Assembly (NCBI RefSeq): GCF_002257565.1
Contig: NZ_CP022736.1
Span: 2,046,001 to 2,110,000, forward strand
Reading direction: 5' to 3'
Source: Herbaspirillum sp. meg3
GTDB lineage: Bacteria; Pseudomonadota; Gammaproteobacteria; Burkholderiales; Burkholderiaceae_D
DNA length: 64,000 nt
Each line of letters begins with the position of its first letter. Position 1 is the stretch's first letter. Both the position numbers and the translations under genes were made by a program. Of the stretch, positions 8,069-16,122 are shown in pieces. The notes below the pieces were generated by a model. It ran no database searches. It saw only the letters and a list, made by a program, of their open reading frames with translations, and had not been told where the DNA came from.

Positions 8069-9643
8069 TCAGGCAAGCAGAACGACGTCCCGCGATGACG
8101 ACAGTTTGAAGGTATTCACGACCTTCACCAGCGAGCCGGCCTGATCCAGCAACGACTGCGCGGCGGCGGTTGCTTCTTCCACCAGTGCGGCATTGTGCTG
8201 CGTAACGTCATCCATCTGCATGATGGCCTGATTGACTTGCTCAATGCCGGTACTCTGCTCAGCACTGGCGTTACTGATGTCGGCGACGAATCGGCTCAGG
8301 GTCTGGATGCTTTCCACGACCTGGCCAATGGTGGAGCCGGCTTCTTCTACCAGCGTCCTGCCGGAGACGATCTTGCCGACGGAGTCGTCGATCAACCCCT
8401 TGATTTCTTTTGCCGCACTTGCTGAGCGTTGGGCGAGGGCGCGTACCTCGGTTGCCACCACGGCAAAACCGCGTCCTTGTTCTCCGGCGCGGGCAGCTTC
8501 CACCGCGGCGTTGAGTGCCAGAATATTGGTCTGGAACGCGATGCCGTTGATCACCGAAATGATGTCCACGATCTTGCGTGAAGATTCGTTGATGGTGGCC
8601 ATCGTCCCCACCATCTGATTGACCGCGTTGCCACCGGCGATGGCCACCTGCGATGCGGACGCCGCAAGCTGATTGGCGTGCTGTGCATTTTCTGCATTCT
8701 TCTTGACGACCGAAGTGAGCTGTTGCATGACGGACGCAGTTTCTTGCAGAGATCCTGCCTGGCGTTCGGTGCGCGACGACAGGCTAAGGTTGCCGACGGA
8801 AATTTCTTTCGACGCGGTACCGATGGTCTCTGCTGACTGTTTGATGTGATCAACCGAGCGCGCAAGATTGGCTTGCATGGTTTTCATCGCGTGCATCAGG
8901 CTGAAATCATCATTGGCGCGAAGAGGAATATGTTCGGTCAGGTCTCCTGCCGCGATGCGGTCGGCAACATGCACCGCGTGCGCCGGTTCACCTCCGAGTT
9001 GCCGCAGCAGGCTGCGTGTCAGCAGCGTCGCAGCAAGCAGCCCGCACAGCAGCGCCGCGCCCGTCAGCGCCAGCAAGATCAATCGGCTGGAGCGATAGGT
9101 TGCGTCAATGCCGACGGCAACGTCATTGATGCCTTGTCTTTGCAGGCGCAATAATTTGTCGATGGACGCCTGATAGCGCGTCGCACCGGGCAGATAGTCC
9201 TTCTCAAATGCGTTCTTCGCCTGAAACAACTTTCCTTCGGCGCGCAGCGCCAGAATGTTGCTGCCGGCTGCCTGATAAGCTTTACGGCTGGCATCGATGT
9301 CGGCAAACAGTTTTTGCTCTTCAGGAGTGCGCAGCAGGCCTTGCACTTTGCTTTGCAAGTCGTTTGCGCGTTTAGATGAATCGTTGACGGCAGCTTCAAA
9401 GTAGGTCGCCAGACTCAGATCCGTGCTGCGCGCAATCGCCGTCGTGCGCGTAATCGAGGTGGAAATATTCGAATACCAGTCACTGATCAGACGTTCCTTG
9501 GCGAGCGGCATTTGCATCATGGCGTTGGTGGCGTCAGCGACGGATTCCAAACGCCAGATCCCCATCGCGGCGACGACCACCATCAATACCAGCACCACCC
9601 CAAATCCGGCGGCGAAGCGTGTCCCGACTTTCCAGTTTTTCAT
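8069..9643 (-). CDS. Methyl-accepting chemotaxis protein
   Basis: Transmembrane chemoreceptor that signals to CheA/CheW. Order: first membrane helix (about residues 10-30), periplasmic four-helix-bundle ligand domain (about 30-190), second helix (about 190-210), HAMP (about 212-265), then the cytoplasmic signalling domain with the hairpin tip FQTNILALNAAVEAARAGEQGRGFAVVA. Methylation helices flank the tip. An upstream in-frame codon exists, but the start at 9643 (MKNWKVGTRF) gives a proper membrane-anchor N-terminus; total 524 residues. The ligand domain shares the PLxKERLxSDW and ITRTTAIAxSxD patterns with the receptor at 54604-56211, so the two are paralogues. Confidence 0.95.
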   Translation of the reverse strand: MKNWKVGTRFAAGFGVVLVLMVVVAAMGIWRLESVADATNAMMQMPLAKERLISDWYSNISTSITRTTAIARSTDLSLATYFEAAVNDSSKRANDLQSKVQGLLRTPEEQKLFADIDASRKAYQAAGSNILALRAEGKLFQAKNAFEKDYLPGATRYQASIDKLLRLQRQGINDVAVGIDATYRSSRLILLALTGAALLCGLLAATLLTRSLLRQLGGEPAHAVHVADRIAAGDLTEHIPLRANDDFSLMHAMKTMQANLARSVDHIKQSAETIGTASKEISVGNLSLSSRTERQAGSLQETASVMQQLTSVVKKNAENAQHANQLAASASQVAIAGGNAVNQMVGTMATINESSRKIVDIISVINGIAFQTNILALNAAVEAARAGEQGRGFAVVATEVRALAQRSASAAKEIKGLIDDSVGKIVSGRTLVEEAGSTIGQVVESIQTLSRFVADISNASAEQSTGIEQVNQAIMQMDDVTQHNAALVEEATAAAQSLLDQAGSLVKVVNTFKLSSSRDVVLLA

Positions 9644-9853
9644 GCGTCTCTCGTTCCTGTTTTTCGTTCTTGTGCCTGCCCGCTGCTGCAAATTGCTTGC
9701 TCGTCAGCGTTACGGCTATTGGACTGGAGGGGATGCTAGCATCGGCAAGCGATCCCGAATAATGAAAAAAAACTGAAAGCCAATATCAAAATCGTTGCCG
9801 AAGTTTCTGTTGTTGCAACATTCTCGATCCGTGTACAGGAAAGAACTGGGCGT

Positions 9854-9877
9854 AAAAAAAGCCCTCGTGAGAGGGCT
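9854..9877 (-). terminator. Terminator after the HisN-like gene
   Basis: Read on the minus strand, AGCCCTC pairs with GAGGGCT around a 4-nt loop and is followed by seven T. It ends the minus-strand phosphonate-side transcript. Confidence 0.85.
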
Positions 9878-9916
9878 GCTTGGGAAGGTATGCGGGAATA
9901 CATATGGGCTTGCCAA

Positions 9917-10726
9917 TCAAGGATTCAGCGCCCGCAGGACCTCGTCATGAATCGAACCCGCCGTCGCCACAATGGAATTCGCGCCGATTGGCGTGTTGCC
10001 CTGCCAGTCGGTAATGCGTCCGCCGGCGCCTTCAATAATCGGGATGAAGGACATGATGTCCCAGATCTTTAGCACGGGATCAAGCATGATGTCGGCGCCG
10101 CCGGTCGCCAGTTGAAAATATCCATGGCAATCGCCCCAGCCGCGATACAAGCGGGCCTGACGCGATAACCGTTCGAAGGCGGGGCCGTTGTGATACTTGA
10201 AGATGTCCCAGTGGTCGGTTGCCAGCAGCATGGCGTCGCCGATCGTGCTGCAATCGCGCATGCCGACCGGCTTGCCGTTGAGCGTGGTTCCGGCAATGGT
10301 GCCGACCAGCAGATGCTCCATCAGCGGGCTGTGCAAGGCCCCAATAATAGGACGTCCCCGATACGTCAGTGAAATCAGCGTGCCGAAGATGTAGCAGTTG
10401 GTGACAAATGCCTTGGTGCCGTCGATGGGATCGAGGATCCAGCAATATTCCGCCTCTTGCTGATGAGGGCCAAATTCTTCGCCGATGATCCCGTGTCGCG
10501 GATAGCGGGCCATGATTGCCGCGCGCAGCGCTTGTTCGGTTTCGCGGTCGGCGGCAGTGACCGGCGATTGATCCGATTTTGATTCAACGGCGGTACCGTT
10601 GAGATAGTGGCCGCGAATGATGGCGCCGCTGATCTTGCTCAGCTCGCTGATGAAATTGCTGAATTCCTGCAGCTGCGCGGCATCAGCGGATTGAGTGAAG
10701 AGCGGGGCGGGTGGCAGAAAGGACAT
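9917..10726 (-). CDS. Inositol-monophosphatase family phosphatase, histidinol-phosphatase-like
   Basis: A lithium-sensitive-type, magnesium-dependent phosphatase of 269 residues. The metal-binding motifs are all visible: GEEFG (about residue 84), WILDPIDGTKAF (about 96-107) and the C-terminal WDIMSFIPIIEGAGG (about 222-236). The sequence is closest in feel to HisN-type histidinol-phosphate phosphatases, though SuhB- and CysQ-like members share these motifs. It is last in the minus-strand phosphonate-side operon, 18 bp after the EamA gene, with no other his genes present. That suggests a phosphomonoester substrate linked to the operon, or simple hitchhiking. Substrate not provable here. Confidence 0.8.
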   Translation of the reverse strand: MSFLPPAPLFTQSADAAQLQEFSNFISELSKISGAIIRGHYLNGTAVESKSDQSPVTAADRETEQALRAAIMARYPRHGIIGEEFGPHQQEAEYCWILDPIDGTKAFVTNCYIFGTLISLTYRGRPIIGALHSPLMEHLLVGTIAGTTLNGKPVGMRDCSTIGDAMLLATDHWDIFKYHNGPAFERLSRQARLYRGWGDCHGYFQLATGGADIMLDPVLKIWDIMSFIPIIEGAGGRITDWQGNTPIGANSIVATAGSIHDEVLRALNP

Positions 10727-10744
10727 GGCGGTTTCTCTGAAAGA

Positions 10745-11626
10745 TTATTGGCGTAGCGCCACAATGCCGCCCAAAATCATCGCTGCACCCAGCCAGCGGG
10801 CGAAGGACAATTTTTCCTTGAGCAGAAAGGCGCTGATGAAAGCGGCGAAGATGACGGAGGTTTCACGCAGCGAGGCGACAGCGGCGGTCGGGGCCTTGGT
10901 CATGGCCCACAGCGCGATGCCGTAAGCCAGCATGGAAAACGTGCCGCCGATGATGCCACGCCGCCAATGCAGGCGTGCATGTGCGACGAAAGCGCGGCGG
11001 CGCAGCCAGAGTACCAGCGCGGCGAAAGGCATGCCTTCGAGGAAAGACATCCACAGCACATAGTTGGGCGCATTGCCTGCCTGGCGCACACCGGCAGCGT
11101 CGACCATGGTGTACATCGCAATCAGGCTGGCATTGGCAAAGGCAAACAACATCACCTTGCGTACGCCACTATGCAGATTGCCTGCCAGCAGGCTCAGACT
11201 GATGATGCCGCCTGAGATGCCGGCGATGCCCAGCCACATGGCCGGGCTCAAGGATTCATGAAAGATAATGACGCTGATCAGGGCGACCAGCAGCGGCGCA
11301 ATGCCGCGCATAAGCGGATAGCCGAGGTTCATGTCGCCGGCGCGATAGGTGCCGACCAGCGTCAGGTAATAACCGATGTGCAAGACGATGGAGGTGAGCA
11401 GGTAAGGCCAGCTTGCCAATGGCGGCGGAGCGAAGAAGAGCAGCAGCGGCGCCGCTACCGTGGTCGCACCGGCCGCGACCAGCGCGGTATCCATCAGCAC
11501 GTCGCGACCGCTTTTGATCAGCGCGTTCCAGCTGGCGTGCAATAGTGCCGCAAACAATACGATGACGGTGATCGTTGGTGTCAGTGTCATCGGGGAGGTG
11601 AGCGGAGACATCGGCAGAGGTGTCAT
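10745..11626 (-). CDS. EamA-family (DMT superfamily) permease
   Basis: Inner-membrane carrier with ten predicted helices in two five-helix EamA repeats (about residues 10-135 and 145-293). The second repeat ends in the typical ETSVIFAAFISAFLLKEKLSFARWLGAAMILGGI segment. The chosen ATG (11626) overlaps the stop of the upstream HD-domain gene as ATGA, implying translational coupling; a further ATG lies at 11638. Its position in the phosphonate-degradation operon suggests movement of a pathway substrate or product, but no direction or substrate can be read from sequence. Confidence 0.85.
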   Translation of the reverse strand: MTPLPMSPLTSPMTLTPTITVIVLFAALLHASWNALIKSGRDVLMDTALVAAGATTVAAPLLLFFAPPPLASWPYLLTSIVLHIGYYLTLVGTYRAGDMNLGYPLMRGIAPLLVALISVIIFHESLSPAMWLGIAGISGGIISLSLLAGNLHSGVRKVMLFAFANASLIAMYTMVDAAGVRQAGNAPNYVLWMSFLEGMPFAALVLWLRRRAFVAHARLHWRRGIIGGTFSMLAYGIALWAMTKAPTAAVASLRETSVIFAAFISAFLLKEKLSFARWLGAAMILGGIVALRQ

Positions 11627-12171
11627 GCGCGCACGCACTGCGCGATATAACGCGAGAAGTGCGCATAGTCCGGTGTGCGATAGTCTTCCTTCTTGGCGAG
11701 ATCATCCCAGCGCCGCAGCCGCACTGCATCGGCGGCGTAGGGGATGGCGATGAAGTCTGCGGCCTGTTGCGCATCGAATATGCCGCCCTGCAGTTTCAGG
11801 CTGCGCACAGAATCGGCCGACAGCGCAGAAAAATAGGCCGGATCGACAGCGCACAGATAGCGCTTGGCGTCGACGTGCAGGCGTATCGGCGCCAGCACGT
11901 CTTCATCGAAAAGATGGCGCAGAAAAGGCAGGATACGGTACTGATGCAAGTCATCGATACCGGCCATGGTCGGTGTATCGCCGTTGTCTTCCAGCATGTG
12001 GCCGAGGTCATGTAAAAAGCTGGCGACGATCAGGCTGGGCGGCGCGTCTTCCTGCTCCGCCAGCGCAGCGGTCTGCAGCGCATGCTCCAGCTGCGTGACC
12101 GGCTCGCCGGTGTATTGCGTGTCGCCGTGCAGGCGAAACAAACCGTCGATGTCTTCCAGAGTCAAAGCCAT
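11623..12171 (-). CDS. Phosphonate-operon HD-domain protein, PhnZ-like
   Basis: A 182-residue HD-domain protein of the type found in phosphonate-degradation operons. Metal-site residues can be placed as His30, His54-Asp55 (FLHDLGH), His76, His99 and Asp156/157. A Tyr20/Glu23 pair lies just before His30 (QYTGEPVTQLEH). From memory, PhnZ, the mixed-valence di-iron oxygenase that cleaves 2-amino-1-hydroxyethylphosphonate to glycine and phosphate, has the same ligand order and the same Tyr/Glu substrate gate, offset by about four residues. An oxygenase role is therefore plausible rather than simple phosphohydrolysis. No PhnY-type 2-oxoglutarate hydroxylase lies nearby. It is coupled to the following EamA gene by ATGA. 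Confidence 0.8.
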   Translation of the reverse strand: MALTLEDIDGLFRLHGDTQYTGEPVTQLEHALQTAALAEQEDAPPSLIVASFLHDLGHMLEDNGDTPTMAGIDDLHQYRILPFLRHLFDEDVLAPIRLHVDAKRYLCAVDPAYFSALSADSVRSLKLQGGIFDAQQAADFIAIPYAADAVRLRRWDDLAKKEDYRTPDYAHFSRYIAQCVRA

Positions 12172-12320
12172 AGAAACAACCTCATCAAAACTTTATCAGC
12201 AATCTCATGCAAGCAATGTCTTATGGACTATTGCAGGGAAATCGGTGCAACGTACTGGATCAAGATTTTGCATCAAGACCTGGTATCAAGAGTTCAATAC
12301 GTGCACCGGCCAGCATCAAG

Positions 12321-13787
12321 CTACCAAGGCAACGAATACGTTTTCGTATTGGTAAAACTCTTCATCGCTTCCTGCACACCTTCCTTGTAACCCAGGCCAG
12401 AATCCTTGATGCCGCCGAAGGGCGTCAGTTCAAGACGATAGCCAGGCACTTCGCGCACATTCACCGATCCCATATTGAGTTCGGAAATGAAGCGCGTGAT
12501 GTAGTCGAGCCGATTGGTGCAGACCGACGACGACAAACCGTAGGCGGTACCGTTGGCGATGCGGATTGCTTCGTCGATGCCGGACACGCGGATCACCGGC
12601 GATACCGGGCCAAAGGTTTCTTCGCGTACTACGGTCATTTGCGGTTGCACATGATCGAGCACTGTTGGTGAGTAAGAGGCGCCGCGGCGTTGATTGCCGA
12701 CCAGCAGTTTGGCGCCGGCCGCCACAGCTTCGTTGACCACGCTTTCAAATCGAATCGCCGCAGCTTCGTCGATCACGGTGCCCATGTCGACGTGGGCATC
12801 GAAAGGATCGCCGTAGCGCAAGGCTTTGGTTTTTTCCACCAGCAGCTCGACGAACTGGTCGGCGACGCGCTCATGCACCAGCATGCGCTTGATCGCCGTG
12901 CAACGTTGTCCCGAATTTTTGTACGAGCCGTTGGCTGCCAATGTCGCCGCTTCTTCAATGTCGGCATCTTCCATCACGATAATGGGATCGTTGCCGCCCA
13001 GTTCCAGGATCTGGCGTTTGTAGACTGCTTTGGCGGCAATATATTTGCCGATGGCGACGCCGCCGGTGAAGGTGACCAGATCGACGTGTTCGTTGGTCAG
13101 CAGTTCGTCGGCGATTTCCTTCGGATCACCGGTGACGACCGACAGCATCTGCGGTGGCAGGCCGGCTTCGTACAGCACGTCCGCCAGTGCGTATGCCGTC
13201 AGCGGCGTTTTTTCGCTGGGCTTGAGCACGATGCGGTTGTTGGTGGCGATCGCCGGCGCGACCTTGTGGATCACCTGATTGAGCGGATGATTGAACGGCG
13301 TGATGGCCGAAATCACCCCGAGCAAAGGCTCCTTCATCGTATACACCTTGCGGCGCTTGCCATGCTCGGTCAGGTCGCAGGAAAAGATCTGGCCGTCGTC
13401 GATCAGCGCCTGATTGGCCGCAAATAGAAGCACGTCGGAAGCGCGTCCGGTTTCATACATCGAATCCTTGAGGCAGAGCCCGGATTCCAGCGTGATCAGG
13501 CGTGCAAATTGTTCACGCCGCGCCGCGATAAGTTCGCCTGCGCGCATGAGGATGCGATAGCGCTCATGACGCGTCAGTGTGGAGCGATACGCCGCAGCAA
13601 TAGAAAAAGCCTTGCGCACTTGGTCGACACTTGCCTTGGGAATGGTCGCGATCACTTTGCCTGTGTAAGGATGGGCGACGTCAATGCTGCGCTCGCAAGC
13701 AACTTTGTCGCCGGCAATACGCAGGCTTTCGCGAATGATCTGGTTGTGGCTGGCATCGGCTGGCACGGCTTGCAGAGTGGCGGTCAT
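12321..13787 (-). CDS. phnY: Phosphonoacetaldehyde dehydrogenase
   Basis: NAD(P)-dependent oxidation of phosphonoacetaldehyde to phosphonoacetate, the middle step of 2-aminoethylphosphonate breakdown. The 488-residue aldehyde dehydrogenase fold shows the nucleotide-binding segment FTGGVAIGKYI, the catalytic Glu in LELGGNDPI and the catalytic Cys in SGQRCTAIKRM. The C-terminal FGGIKDSGLGYKEGVQEAM is typical. The start overlaps the phnA stop (ATGA, 13784-13787) and has a strong AAGGAG site. Product assignment rests on the phnA and phnW neighbours. This is not the unrelated hydroxylase that is also called PhnY. Confidence 0.92.
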   Translation of the reverse strand: MTATLQAVPADASHNQIIRESLRIAGDKVACERSIDVAHPYTGKVIATIPKASVDQVRKAFSIAAAYRSTLTRHERYRILMRAGELIAARREQFARLITLESGLCLKDSMYETGRASDVLLFAANQALIDDGQIFSCDLTEHGKRRKVYTMKEPLLGVISAITPFNHPLNQVIHKVAPAIATNNRIVLKPSEKTPLTAYALADVLYEAGLPPQMLSVVTGDPKEIADELLTNEHVDLVTFTGGVAIGKYIAAKAVYKRQILELGGNDPIIVMEDADIEEAATLAANGSYKNSGQRCTAIKRMLVHERVADQFVELLVEKTKALRYGDPFDAHVDMGTVIDEAAAIRFESVVNEAVAAGAKLLVGNQRRGASYSPTVLDHVQPQMTVVREETFGPVSPVIRVSGIDEAIRIANGTAYGLSSSVCTNRLDYITRFISELNMGSVNVREVPGYRLELTPFGGIKDSGLGYKEGVQEAMKSFTNTKTYSLPW

Positions 13788-15043
13788 GCGGCACTCCTTT
13801 CCTTTGCATTGCTATCCACTGCGACGACGTGATTGAGGGCCAGATCGAAAGCATCGAAATTGCGCAGGCGGCGGTTACTGGCCACGCCCTCGACCTTGCG
13901 ATTCAGGATCAACGGTACTTGCTGCTCCGACAAGCCGCCGTGAGATCGCAGCGGTACCTCGAGGCCGGAGAGATCGTGACGCGAAGCGGCAGTGCCAAGC
14001 ACCGTATCGCGTTGCGAGACGATCACGATGTCGCCGATGCGATCCGGAGGCAGCTCAAACCGTTGTGCGGCATCAGCACGATTGAGTACGACCTCGACGC
14101 CCGGTAGCAAGGCCAGGCGCGCAATCAATTCCTGCACATTGAGATCAGACGGCAAATGGATCGTCGCGTAAGAGCCCAGTGCACCGTGATGCACAACATA
14201 AGGATCGGTGATCGGCAGGATCACGCGGGTCTTGCCTTCGCCCAGCCAATGATCGAGCACGTCTTGCAAGTAAATGACATTTGGCGAACCGTCATTGCCG
14301 TGCTTGGCGTTCATGCCGTGGTCGGCGGTGAGTGTGATGACGGCGCCCATGTCGTCGAGTTGTTGCAGATAACCGTCCATCATCTGATAGAAGGCGTTGG
14401 CGTCCGGTGTGCCGGGCGCGGCTTTGTGCTGCACGTAGTCGGTGGTCGACAGATACATCAGGTCGGGGCGAAAGCGCTGCATCAGCTTGACGCCGGATGC
14501 AAAGACGAATTCCGACAAGTCGGCGCTATACACGGACGGCACCGGCAGTCCGACCATATCAAGCACGTCATCGATGCCGTTTTCGGCCATGCTGACCTGA
14601 TCCGATTTCTCCGACGAGTAGCAGATGCCTTTCAACTTGTGGCCGAGCAGTTTGCGCAGTTTGTCCTTGGCCGTCACCACGGCAACCTTGGCGCCGGCAT
14701 CGGCGAAGGCGGCGAGCAGGGTGTCGGCGCGCAGGTATTTTGGATCATTCATCATTACTTCTTCACCACTGGCCGGGTCGAAGAAGTAGTTGCCGCAAAT
14801 ACCGTGCACGGCTGGTGGCGCGCCGGTGACGATGGACAGGTTGTTGGGATTGGTGAAGGTTGGCACCACGCTGTCGGCGATGAAGCGGCTGCCGTCTTTC
14901 AGCATGCTGCCGATGAAAGGTGCAACGCCGGCGGCAACTGCCGCTGACAGATAATCGAATTCACAGCCGTCGACGCATACCACGACGACCGGCGCATCGG
15001 GCCAGCGGTAGCTGCGTTGGTTCACATTCACAGTTTTGCTCAT
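13784..15043 (-). CDS. phnA: Phosphonoacetate hydrolase
   Basis: Hydrolyses phosphonoacetate to acetate and phosphate, the C-P bond-breaking step. The 419-residue protein belongs to the alkaline phosphatase superfamily: VVVVCVDGCEFD supplies the first metal aspartate, PTFTNPNNLSIVTG holds the likely nucleophile Thr64, and YLSTTDYVQHK, LTADHGMNAKH and RSHGGLSEQ carry the other zinc ligands. An AAGGATGCAAC site precedes the ATG. It is first in the minus-strand operon phnA-phnY. Two GTTGAC half-sites lie just upstream (15060-15074), matching the motif in front of the phnS operon. Confidence 0.94.
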   Translation of the reverse strand: MSKTVNVNQRSYRWPDAPVVVVCVDGCEFDYLSAAVAAGVAPFIGSMLKDGSRFIADSVVPTFTNPNNLSIVTGAPPAVHGICGNYFFDPASGEEVMMNDPKYLRADTLLAAFADAGAKVAVVTAKDKLRKLLGHKLKGICYSSEKSDQVSMAENGIDDVLDMVGLPVPSVYSADLSEFVFASGVKLMQRFRPDLMYLSTTDYVQHKAAPGTPDANAFYQMMDGYLQQLDDMGAVITLTADHGMNAKHGNDGSPNVIYLQDVLDHWLGEGKTRVILPITDPYVVHHGALGSYATIHLPSDLNVQELIARLALLPGVEVVLNRADAAQRFELPPDRIGDIVIVSQRDTVLGTAASRHDLSGLEVPLRSHGGLSEQQVPLILNRKVEGVASNRRLRNFDAFDLALNHVVAVDSNAKERSAA

Positions 15044-15059
15044 GTTGCATCCTTATCAG

Positions 15060-15074
15060 GTTGACAGGTTGACT
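15060..15074 (-). promoter_or_regulatory. Tandem GTTGAC half-sites upstream of phnA
   Basis: GTTGACA (15060-15066) and GTTGACT (15068-15074), 8 bp apart in tandem, lie 17-31 bp before the phnA start. The same GTTGACA/TGTCAAC element forms the inverted repeat at 15953-15974. Both may bind the regulator encoded between them. This is inference from motif sharing. Confidence 0.4.
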
Positions 15075-15195
15075 GATGCGGCCGGGGAACAGCCGCGTAA
15101 TTGCATCCTTGGGCTACCGCTATTCGTTATCTGCACCGGCTATGCTGCCGGTTTGAATCTCTTTTTTATTTGTTCAGGCAATTCAATCAAATCCC

Positions 15196-15873
15196 TCAAT
15201 TGGGGGCGCCATCGACGGCGCGGTGCATGCGTGCGCGGCTCAGTTCCGAGTGACGGCGCAACATGGCGCCGGCTTCTGCGGCATTGCGCGCGGCGATGGT
15301 GTTGTAAATCTCGCGATGCTCCTTGCTGGAGACATCCATGCCGCCGCCGGCCGACAGGCCGCGCAAGCGGAATAGCAGCAATTCCTTGGTCAGCTTGCGA
15401 TACACCGCAACCAGTTTGCTGTTGCCGGTGAAGCTCACCAGCGTGTCGTGGAATTGCAGGTTGAGCGGGTGGTAGAGCGCGACATCCTTGCTGGCGGCGA
15501 CTTCTTCCATGTGCTCGACCTGGCGTTTGAGCTCGGCCAACTGTTCTTCAGAAATGTGTTGTGCCAGTTTGCGGCCGATCAGGTCTTCCATGGCTTCGCG
15601 CAGATCATAGATTTCGTCGGCTTCAGCAACCGAAATCTCGCGGACGAAGGCGCCGCGATTTTTTTCCTGGCGTACCAGGCCGGATTCCTCCAGACCGCGG
15701 AAGGCTTCGCGAATCGGGCCACGGCTGATGCCGAAGTGCTGCGCCAGCTCGCTCTCATTAAGGCGGCCGCCGACGCTGATCTCTCCGCGCAGGATCATTT
15801 TTTCCACTTCCTCCTGAATGATCATCGTCAGCGAATTCGACTGCACGAGCTGCAAGGGACTGAGTTTTTCCAT
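15196..15873 (-). CDS. GntR-family (FadR-type) phosphonate regulator
   Basis: A 225-residue DNA-binding regulator. The N-terminal winged helix (about residues 20-85) shows the GntR pattern GGRLNESELAQHFGISRGPIREAFRGLEESGLV. The FCD effector domain (about 95-215) has the metal-ligand-type spacing DLREAMEDL, HPLNLQFHDTLVSFTGN and EHREIYNTIAAR. It resembles the regulators that Burkholderiales keep beside 2-aminoethylphosphonate genes. It is transcribed away from phnS and lies just downstream of the phnA promoter region, so it can control both arms. A likely operator overlaps the phnS promoter. Confidence 0.9.
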   Translation of the reverse strand: MEKLSPLQLVQSNSLTMIIQEEVEKMILRGEISVGGRLNESELAQHFGISRGPIREAFRGLEESGLVRQEKNRGAFVREISVAEADEIYDLREAMEDLIGRKLAQHISEEQLAELKRQVEHMEEVAASKDVALYHPLNLQFHDTLVSFTGNSKLVAVYRKLTKELLLFRLRGLSAGGGMDVSSKEHREIYNTIAARNAAEAGAMLRRHSELSRARMHRAVDGAPN

Positions 15874-15952
15874 GATGTCTTGAAGTGCACCGACATGAGG
15901 CGATGCACTGTTTTGGTTTGAGTGAGGCTATTTTTGCAAATCAATCGCTTAC

Positions 15953-15997
15953 TGTCAACTGCAAACTGTTGACAATCTACGATTCGGTGTTTAAAGT
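15953..15997 (+). promoter_or_regulatory. Candidate phnS promoter with overlapping operator
   Basis: TGTCAAC (15953-15959) and GTTGACA (15968-15974) form a perfect inverted repeat with an 8-bp gap. The right arm contains a consensus -35 TTGACA (15969-15974). A -10-like TAAAGT follows at 15992-15997 after a 17-bp spacer. Binding here would occlude the -35. It lies in the divergent region between the GntR gene and the transporter operon. Confidence 0.55.
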
Positions 15998-16122
15998 TAA
16001 AACCGTTCCATCAATTGGTATAAATAATTCGCAAATTTCGGGATCGGCAGTGCAGAGGTGTGGCCGGTTTCGTTTTCATCGTCATTGTTGCTTTGTTGTT
16101 CCTTACCCATCGGAGAATGCAA

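Noticed and set aside
12690..13427. Plus-strand frame of 245 codons opposite phnY
   Set aside because: Antisense shadow of a clear aldehyde dehydrogenase gene with high-GC third positions; composition is not protein-like.
14156..14947. Plus-strand frame of 263 codons opposite phnA
   Set aside because: Antisense shadow of phnA with no domain signature and a His/Val-rich composition typical of reversed high-GC genes.
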